Source: Magnetococcales bacterium (GTDB lineage: Bacteria; Pseudomonadota; Magnetococcia; Magnetococcales; Magnetaquicoccaceae). From it: a DNA stretch of 15,861 nt. The translations under genes and the position numbers were made by a program. The notes under the pieces are model-generated. The model searched no databases. It was not told where the DNA came from and saw nothing but the letters and a program-made list of their open reading frames with translations. Where the stretch lies: contig JADGCE010000008.1 in NCBI GenBank assembly GCA_015229095.1, positions 1-15,861 on the forward strand, written 5' to 3'. Shown here piece after piece: positions 1 through 5,367 of the stretch (within the stretch, counting starts at the first letter, position 1; each line of letters opens with the position of its first letter).

Positions 1-27
1 AAAGGATGCCCCGGCTTGCTTCGGAAC

Positions 28-1482
28 TTATGGAACCGGAGTGGTGATCCGTGCCACCCCGCCATAGCTGCCTACCCACAAACTGCCATCTTCCGCAAAC
101 GTCATGGAAAAGACATTGTCGGAAAAAAGTCCATCGGTGGTGTTCAAAACGACAAATCCATCCGCCGTCCGCCGTGCCAGGCCCTTGCTGGTGCCAATCC
201 ACAGATTTTGCCGACTGTCCTGGCGCAGCATGAAGATATAGTTGGAAGGCAATCCGTCGGAAACGGTAAAATTACGCCACTGACTGCCATCAAAACGGGC
301 CAATCCTCCTCCCCAGGTGCCACACCAAACCACCCCCTCCGCATCCACTTCCAGGGAGATGATATAGTTGGGATTGTAGGCTGTGCTCACATGCCCCAAC
401 CCCTGTTCCACCTTCTGCTGGGCATGATGGCTGGAGGTTTTGCCGGGATCGTTGGCAAACTGCCCCTGATCCTTGACCTGTTCATACTTGGCCCCCAGGC
501 CATCCCCATGGCTCCAATGCTGCCACTGGTTATCCTGAAAACGGGCCAGGCCCCCTTCGGTGGCCAACCAGACCTCCCCATTTTTGCCCTTGGCCAGCCC
601 GTACACCCAGTTGTTGGGCAGACCGCCGTTGGTATTTTCCACTGTAAACAGCTCCCACTTGGAACGATCATCGATCGCTCCCGCCTGGATGCGGTTGGCC
701 CCCGACCAGGTGGCAACCCAAATATCCCCGTTGGGCAGTTCCAGGACATCATAAACGAAGGCATCTGCCAGACCTTGAGGAATATTGTAAGATTTCCATT
801 GCTCCCCCTCGGTGCTGTAGATGGACCAACCTCCCCCATAGGTGCCCACCGAGATGCGGTTGCCGCTGAGCTTACCCACATGAAACACACCGTTTGCCAA
901 CAAACTGCCACTGCGCACATCAAACAGCTTGTAATTGTCCGACTTGGCGTCGTAGCGGATCACTCCCCCGGAAGTACCCACCCAGACATATTGGCCATCC
1001 GCCAGCATATCCTTGACGTTGCGATTGCCCACCCGGAAATGGCTGAACTGGACGCCGGGCTTGACGGCAGCGGGTTGGGGCTCGGCGGATGGCGTACGGG
1101 TGGCATCCATGGGAGGATGTTGCGCGGGCACGGTGGCGCCTGCCGGCAAGGGGCCCGCCAGCGGTTTGCTGGCCACGCTGCTCCCCCCCGCTGGTGGCGT
1201 TCCCGGCAGCGGTTTGCTGGCCGCGCTGCCCCCCTCGGCTCCCGGCAGCGGCGGCTTGCTCTCTGCCTTGTTGCCCTCGGTCGGCTGCACCGCCGACGAC
1301 GGTTTGCCCGTCATGCCACTCCCCCCCTGGGCGGGAACGGGCAGGGGCTGCGCAACGACCGGCGCACGGGCAGGGGATTGGGCACCCTGCTGCATACCGA
1401 GAAAATAGGCACCCACAATCAACCCTCCCACGAGGGCCAGGGCAGCGCCGACAAAAGCAAACAGTTTCACGGTAGAATTCAC
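28..1482 (-). CDS. Membrane-anchored two-component-regulator-type beta-propeller protein (propeller B)
   Basis: 484 residues. An N-terminal hydrophobic segment (about residues 6-30) has no clear cleavage site, so it probably anchors the protein in the inner membrane with the rest in the periplasm. Residues 32-143 are a Pro/Ala/Gly/Ser linker. From about residue 145 there are seven W-x-G-T-like blade motifs (VWVGT at 166-170, then SVGT, IWVAT, VWLAT, VWCGT, LWIGT, and LWVGS at 468-472), typical of the Reg_prop family and consistent with a seven-bladed propeller. No kinase, HTH or enzyme domain follows, and the protein ends in the last blade. It is a paralogue of the gene immediately upstream. 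The GTG start at 1482 is chosen because a GAGG ribosome site lies 5 nt upstream, overlapping the TGA of the upstream gene. Between blades 4 and 5 (about residues 332-366) is a His/Gln-rich insertion not conserved with the paralogue. Sensing or scaffolding of a partner is my inference; the ligand is unknown. Confidence 0.85.
   Translation of the reverse strand: MNSTVKLFAFVGAALALVGGLIVGAYFLGMQQGAQSPARAPVVAQPLPVPAQGGSGMTGKPSSAVQPTEGNKAESKPPLPGAEGGSAASKPLPGTPPAGGSSVASKPLAGPLPAGATVPAQHPPMDATRTPSAEPQPAAVKPGVQFSHFRVGNRNVKDMLADGQYVWVGTSGGVIRYDAKSDNYKLFDVRSGSLLANGVFHVGKLSGNRISVGTYGGGWSIYSTEGEQWKSYNIPQGLADAFVYDVLELPNGDIWVATWSGANRIQAGAIDDRSKWELFTVENTNGGLPNNWVYGLAKGKNGEVWLATEGGLARFQDNQWQHWSHGDGLGAKYEQVKDQGQFANDPGKTSSHHAQQKVEQGLGHVSTAYNPNYIISLEVDAEGVVWCGTWGGGLARFDGSQWRNFTVSDGLPSNYIFMLRQDSRQNLWIGTSKGLARRTADGFVVLNTTDGLFSDNVFSMTFAEDGSLWVGSYGGVARITTPVP
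1138..1260 (-). repeat. Imperfect in-frame tandem repeat in the propeller B linker
   Basis: Three successive units begin SKP (SKPPLPGAEGGSAA, SKPLPGTPPAGGSSVA, SKPLAGPLPAG), covering residues 75-115 of propeller B. At DNA level the units share GCGGTTTGCTGGCC-like cores 48 bp apart, with a more diverged copy about 42 bp further on. Such a repeat could expand or contract the tether length between membrane anchor and propeller without breaking the frame. Confidence 0.6.
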
Positions 1483-1487
1483 ACTAT

Positions 1488-1493
1488 CCTCAC
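1488..1493 (-). promoter_or_regulatory. Ribosome binding site of propeller B overlapping the upstream stop codon
   Basis: Reading the minus strand, GTGAGG contains the TGA stop of the upstream propeller gene and the GAGG core that precedes the GTG start by 5 nt. Ribosomes finishing the upstream gene would cover this site, which argues for coupled translation of the two propeller genes. Confidence 0.6.
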
Positions 1494-2638
1494 TTGGGCT
1501 GGTTGGTCAATAAACCGATTCTGAAAACGTTGCCACGACTGCCCGCCCACAAATCTCCACCGGGGGCGGTTGCCAGGGTATAGACATGGGATTGTTGCAA
1601 GTGTCCATCCATCAGGGGGTGCCAGCGGTTGCCGTCAAACCAGGCCACGCCACGATCCGTACCCGCCCACAAAGTTCCCTGACCATCCCGCGCCAGACTG
1701 TAGACGACCGTACCGGGCAATCCCTCAGTCACGCTGTAGTTGCGCCACTGCTTGCCATCAAACCGGCTGACGCCCCCCCCCCAGGTGCCTGCCCAGACCG
1801 TGCCATCCTTCTCCACCTGCAGGGCAAAGACATAACCGGGATTGTATGTCGTCTCGCCACCGTTCATGACCCCCAGATCATGGCGGTTGCGGGTGCCCAG
1901 CCCGGTGTTGTGACTGACGGGCAATTTTTCCGCATTGGGCGCACCCAGACCATCTGCATGGGTCCAGGAGTGCCAGGTTTGACCATCAAAACGGGAGATG
2001 CCCCCCTCGGTGCCAAACCAGGTGCGGCCCTGGTCATCCACCTGAATGGCATAGACCCATTCGTTGACCAACTCCTTGAGAAACAGCTCCAGGGCGCCCG
2101 TTTTCAAGTTCAGGCGATTGACTCCGGCCCAGGTGCCAATCCACAACGTGCCGTCGGGGTGGCTGGCGAACGAATAGACCCAGTAGTCTGCCAAGCCATG
2201 CATGGGAAAATAGGTTTTCCAACGCCCTTCATGGTAGCGCGAAGCGCCCCCCGCATTGGTGCCAAACCATTTGCCGCCCTCGGAATCCCGGCCAATGGCA
2301 AAGATATATTCATTGGCCAAACCCTGCTCACGGGTGAAGGTTTGCCGGATTGTTTTGCTCCCCAGATCGATTTCATGGACCCCCACAGAGGTGCCAACCC
2401 ACAGGGCCTGTCGATCTTCCTCCACCAGGAGGGAGCGCACATAGACTTGCGCACCGACCTCAAACCGGTCCAACACCTGGTACAGGGGCAGGGAGAGTAT
2501 GGGCGGGGGGGCCGCTTTTGGGAGAGGCGCGACCACCGACTGGGCATTCGGGGGGGGCAGGGCAGGGCGATCATCGCCCGCCTCCAGGATGCCGGCACCC
2601 GCCAGGATTGCAAGGGAAATCAGATATTTCAAGAGCAT
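1490..2638 (-). CDS. Secreted two-component-regulator-type beta-propeller protein (propeller A)
   Basis: I choose the ATG at 2638 (382 residues). It overlaps the TGA of the upstream cytochrome gene by one base (TGATG) and begins directly with a signal peptide (MLLKYLISLAILAGAG, likely cleavage near residue 20 at LEA|GD). A longer reading from 2713 would bury that signal behind a charged leader. After a short Pro-rich linker come seven W-x-G-T/S motifs at about W80, W124, W166, W207, W282, W324 and W364, consistent with a complete seven-bladed Reg_prop propeller. There is no kinase or output domain, so it is a free-standing periplasmic or exported propeller. It is paralogous to the next gene, most clearly in blades 4-6 (W-GGG-RFDG-QWRN motifs). 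Residues 234-263 form an insertion between DGLGA and YNPGY that differs from its paralogue. A run of ten G on the coding strand sits in blade 5. Function is inferred to be sensory or structural. Confidence 0.85.
   Translation of the reverse strand: MLLKYLISLAILAGAGILEAGDDRPALPPPNAQSVVAPLPKAAPPPILSLPLYQVLDRFEVGAQVYVRSLLVEEDRQALWVGTSVGVHEIDLGSKTIRQTFTREQGLANEYIFAIGRDSEGGKWFGTNAGGASRYHEGRWKTYFPMHGLADYWVYSFASHPDGTLWIGTWAGVNRLNLKTGALELFLKELVNEWVYAIQVDDQGRTWFGTEGGISRFDGQTWHSWTHADGLGAPNAEKLPVSHNTGLGTRNRHDLGVMNGGETTYNPGYVFALQVEKDGTVWAGTWGGGVSRFDGKQWRNYSVTEGLPGTVVYSLARDGQGTLWAGTDRGVAWFDGNRWHPLMDGHLQQSHVYTLATAPGGDLWAGSRGNVFRIGLLTNQPK
1773..1782 (-). repeat. Ten-base poly-G tract inside propeller A
   Basis: The plus strand shows ten consecutive C, encoding the W-G-G-G of blade 5 (residues 286-289) on the minus strand as TGG GGG GGG GGC. 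The paralogue encodes the same motif with GGA codons and so has no homopolymer. Tracts of this length can slip during replication. A slip here would lose the last blades. Confidence 0.7.
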
Positions 2639-2976
2639 CAGCGTAGGCTTCTCAGGTGGGTGATCACGTTTAAAATTTCCTGCCTGGACAATATGCCACC
2701 GAAAGAGGGACAACCTCGCCCTCCCGAGGCGACACGGGACAACAAATGCTGGTCGGTGCCCATCAGGCCGTTACTACCCATGCCTTGCCAGGAAAAATCC
2801 GGCAGGCCGGGCATGGCACTGCGACCGCTGGCACCGTGACAATAGGCGCACTGCCTGGCATAGATCTGGGCACCCTGAAGGGGATCACCCGCCATTGCCA
2901 AGCGCTGTTCTCCCAGGAACAGCACAACCAGCGCAGCCAGGCTCAGGGCAAACGCTCTTCCTGGACCACTTTCCAT
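2638..2976 (-). CDS. Secreted mono-haem c-type cytochrome (CBB3/c5-like class I) with Cys at the usual Met ligand position
   Basis: 112 residues: signal peptide 1-29 (cleavage AMA|GD), haem attachment motif C43-A-Y-C46-H47, then a short class I cytochrome c fold ending in a typical C-terminal helix (SRQEILNVITHLRSLR). It should be a periplasmic electron carrier matured by a cytochrome c assembly system not present in this window. In this family the sixth haem ligand is normally Met in a G-x-x-MPxFGG-type motif. Here the aligned segment is GGRGCPSFGGILS, with Cys89 (TGT at 2710-2712) in place of Met. Other methionines (55, 66, 72) exist but are not in the family position. The ATG start has a strong AAGGAGG site 7 nt upstream. 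The gene overlaps the 3' end of the Sel1 gene by 34 bp and the start of propeller A by one base, so the genes are probably co-transcribed and coupled. The identity as a cytochrome c is firm; the electron partner is unknown. Confidence 0.92.
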   Translation of the reverse strand: MESGPGRAFALSLAALVVLFLGEQRLAMAGDPLQGAQIYARQCAYCHGASGRSAMPGLPDFSWQGMGSNGLMGTDQHLLSRVASGGRGCPSFGGILSRQEILNVITHLRSLR

Positions 2977-3872
2977 GCACCCGCCTCCTTGTGCAGTGTC
3001 AACGCCTTGTGGACGGGATTTTTATGATCATTGGTCAACGATTGGCTGAACATGGCGCGCGCCTTGGTGTCCTCCAGAAGGATGACCCGCACATCCCGAA
3101 GGTTCAGGGCGGCCGTCCGTTCGCCGGGGTTGAAGGTCGGGAGCTTGGCGCCGGCGATATACAGGGTCCGCAAGGCGGCCATATCCTGCTCTGCGCAGGC
3201 TTTGGCCCACCGATCAATCATGCTCTCCACCTCTTGTTGTGGACCCGCAGCTTCCGAAGCGCCTTTTTTGGCATTTGCCTTCCCCGTGCCATCCACCTCC
3301 TTGCCAGGTGCGGGAGCCCGGAGTTTTTCCAACTCTCTGACTGCGGGTGCAAAACCCTCCTTGGCGGCCAGTTCCAACCATTTTTTCGCTTCCTGGGTGT
3401 CGGCTTTGACGCCCATGCTGCCCAGCAGATGGAACTGACCCAAAAGCATCATGGCCGGGGGATGGTTGAGCTTGGCGGCACGGCTGATCCATTCCAACGC
3501 TTCAGCCGGATTTTTCTTGCCCTCCGGGGTTTCGGCCAACATTTCCCCCAGTCCCAAGGCGCCCTCGGCAGAGTTGAGCATGGCGGCCTTGCGATACCAT
3601 TCCATGCCTTCCGCATCCTCCTCGGCCCGATCCAGCACGTAGGCCAGCAACAACATGGAGGGGACATGCTGCGCCTCGGCGGCGGTGCGCAGGTGGGTGA
3701 TGGCAGAGATCCAGTCATTTCTCTGGTAGGACTCTTTGCCCAACTTGTAGGCCTGTTCTATATCCACCGCCCCGGCCATCTGGGGGGATGCCGCCACCGC
3801 CCAGCCGAGCAACACCGCAGCAAGGGTGTTATACAGGCGGGTACGTCGTTGAATCTGGAGTTGTTGTGCCAT
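2943..3872 (-). CDS. Exported Sel1-like/TPR repeat protein with C-terminal NTF2-like domain
   Basis: 309 residues from the ATG at 3872, where an AAAGG site lies about 9 nt upstream and the product begins with a signal sequence (residues 10-35, ending near MAGA|VD). A longer frame up to 4193 exists but runs into the upstream regulator gene and lacks a signal peptide at its start. Residues 39-185 hold Sel1-type helical repeats (AEGMEWYRKAAMLNSAEGA, AEALEWISRAAKLNHPPAM, AKKWLELAAKEGFAPAV). A charged Ala/Gly/Lys linker (186-212) leads to a roughly 95-residue C-terminal domain with features of SnoaL/NTF2-like folds: VESMIDRWAKACAEQDMAALRTLY, then strands ending AWKVVQEER. Sel1 repeats usually mediate protein-protein contacts, so a periplasmic adaptor role is likely but inferred. 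It is the first gene after the regulator, with a 94-bp gap, and overlaps the cytochrome gene by 34 bp. Confidence 0.85.
   Translation of the reverse strand: MAQQLQIQRRTRLYNTLAAVLLGWAVAASPQMAGAVDIEQAYKLGKESYQRNDWISAITHLRTAAEAQHVPSMLLLAYVLDRAEEDAEGMEWYRKAAMLNSAEGALGLGEMLAETPEGKKNPAEALEWISRAAKLNHPPAMMLLGQFHLLGSMGVKADTQEAKKWLELAAKEGFAPAVRELEKLRAPAPGKEVDGTGKANAKKGASEAAGPQQEVESMIDRWAKACAEQDMAALRTLYIAGAKLPTFNPGERTAALNLRDVRVILLEDTKARAMFSQSLTNDHKNPVHKALTLHKEAGAWKVVQEERLP
2984..2990 (-). promoter_or_regulatory. Strong ribosome binding site of the cytochrome c gene
   Basis: AAGGAGG on the minus strand, 7 nt before the ATG at 2976 and inside the 3' end of the Sel1-repeat gene. It fixes the cytochrome start and suggests efficient internal initiation on the polycistronic message. 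Confidence 0.75.
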
Positions 3873-3966
3873 GATGGATACCTTTACCCCATAATCTTGA
3901 GATGGAAAACCAGACTGACAGCCGGCACTGCCCGCCCAGCCGGATACGGCTCCTGTGGCTGCGGCG
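3873..3966. other. 94-bp intergenic gap between the NtrC-type regulator and the Sel1 gene
   Basis: This is the only real gap in the minus-strand block. On the minus strand it holds a short hairpin, AGCCG-TATC-CGGCT (5-bp stem) with no T-run after it, and the AAAGG site of the Sel1 gene. I see no convincing -24/-12 or -35/-10 promoter here, and no clear terminator. An internal promoter remains possible. Confidence 0.4.
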
Positions 3967-5367
3967 TTATTCCGAAAACAGGTCGGGAGGATAGGGCTGT
4001 TCCAGCTTTCGGTACAGACTGGAGAGGCCGATGCCCAAGGCGCGCGCTGCCAACCGCCGATCGCCATCCGCCCGTTCAATGCTTTCCAAAATGACCTGCA
4101 TTTCATAATCGCGAACCAAATCCCGCAATTTTCCCCCGTTGGTCGCCGCCGTGGGCGCGACCGCACCGTCGCCTGCAGGCGGGGTGGAGACATATTGCAG
4201 GTTTTGGGGCAGGTCCGTCAAGGTAATCACCCCATCTTCCGCCAAGATTGAGGCGCGTTCCATGCTGTGTTCCAGTTCGCGCACATTGCCCGGCCAGTCA
4301 TAGTTCAGCAGGGCGGTTTCGGCATCGGGATCGATGCGGAAGCTTTTTTGCCAACCTTTGGCGCGCTTTTGCTTGTCCAACACGTGGCGCAGCAACGGCA
4401 GTATATCCTGCCGCCGTTCACGGAGGGGGGGCAGGTGAATGTTGAAAACGTTCAGACGGAAAAAAAGGTCTTCACGAAAGGTGCCCGCTTTGACCATGTT
4501 GCCGAGCTCCTGGTTGGTGGCGGCGATAATGCGCACATCGGCCCTGCGGAACTGCTCGCTGCCCACCGGGCGAACCCTTTTTTCCTCCAGGGCATGAAGC
4601 AGTTTGACCTGTAGATGCAGGGGCAACTCACCAATTTCGTCCAGAAAGAGGGTGCCGTTGTCGGCCTCCACAAACAATCCTTTTTTTGCCCGATCGGCTC
4701 CCGTGAAGGCCCCCTTGACATGCCCAAAAAATTCACTCTCCAGCAAGTTTTCCGGGATGGAGCCGCAGTTGACTGGAATGAACAGACCGGCACTGCGTTG
4801 GCTGAGTTGATGAATTTTGTGGGCGATCATCCCTTTGCCGGTGCCACTGTCCCCCGTCACCAGGACGGTAAAATCGGTGGGGGCCACCTTGCGCAACAGC
4901 CGTTCCACCTCCAGCATGGGGGGGGAGAGCAACCGACAGAGCTCCGGGCCACCCTCATCCACCAAATGGCGCAGGGTGCGGTTTTGCTCCTGCAGGGTGA
5001 TCCAATCACGGATCTGCGCCAGACGGTGCAAAACATTTTCCCGTCGCAGCGGCTTGGTCAAATAGTCATAGGCACCGGCTTTCATGGCATCCACGGCGGT
5101 ATCCACCGAGGCAAAGGCGGTCATCATTAAAAAAACGGTATCCACCTTCAGCTGTTTGGCTTTTCGAACCACTTCGATGCCATCCATGCCAGGCATCTTG
5201 ATATCGCAAATGGCGATATCGATATCGCCCACCTCCAGACGCTGCAAGGCCTCCTGGCCGTCACAGGCAGACTCCACCTGGAAATCGCTCTTGGCCAGAG
5301 CCGCCGCCAACACCTGGCGAATGGCCGGTTCATCATCCACAATCAGCACATTCAGAGCTCTGGCCAC
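3967..5367 (-). CDS. Sigma-54-dependent NtrC-family response regulator
   Basis: 466 residues, usual length and order for the family. The receiver domain (5-120) has acidic pocket D11/D12, phospho-acceptor D55 (ICDIKMPGMDG), T83 and K105. The AAA+ domain (about 145-385) has Walker A G172-DSGTGK, the sigma-54-contacting GAFTGA loop at 219-224, and Walker B LFLDEIGE. A Pro/Ala linker precedes a Fis-type helix-turn-helix (about 425-457: ESIERADGDRRLAARALGIGLSSLYRKLEQ in outline). It should therefore bind an upstream enhancer and open sigma-54 promoters when phosphorylated. The start is GTG at 5367, with GGAG 9 nt upstream. The gene overlaps the 3' end of the kinase gene by 16 bp, so HK1 is almost certainly its cognate partner. 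The targets are unknown; the adjacent envelope genes and the divergent cytochrome operon are the obvious candidates by position. Confidence 0.95.
   Translation of the reverse strand: MARALNVLIVDDEPAIRQVLAAALAKSDFQVESACDGQEALQRLEVGDIDIAICDIKMPGMDGIEVVRKAKQLKVDTVFLMMTAFASVDTAVDAMKAGAYDYLTKPLRRENVLHRLAQIRDWITLQEQNRTLRHLVDEGGPELCRLLSPPMLEVERLLRKVAPTDFTVLVTGDSGTGKGMIAHKIHQLSQRSAGLFIPVNCGSIPENLLESEFFGHVKGAFTGADRAKKGLFVEADNGTLFLDEIGELPLHLQVKLLHALEEKRVRPVGSEQFRRADVRIIAATNQELGNMVKAGTFREDLFFRLNVFNIHLPPLRERRQDILPLLRHVLDKQKRAKGWQKSFRIDPDAETALLNYDWPGNVRELEHSMERASILAEDGVITLTDLPQNLQYVSTPPAGDGAVAPTAATNGGKLRDLVRDYEMQVILESIERADGDRRLAARALGIGLSSLYRKLEQPYPPDLFSE

Noticed and set aside
16..1524. Long plus-strand open frame opposite propeller B (and similar ones at 1586-2839 and 2895-4094)
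   Set aside because: These are antisense shadows of GC-rich genes: no ribosome sites or domain signatures, and low-complexity translation. The minus-strand genes have signal peptides, motifs and coupled starts.
2638..2713. Start of propeller A at 2713, giving 25 extra residues
   Set aside because: It would place a charged segment before an obvious signal peptide and overlap the cytochrome gene by 76 bp; the TGATG junction at 2638 is a far better start.
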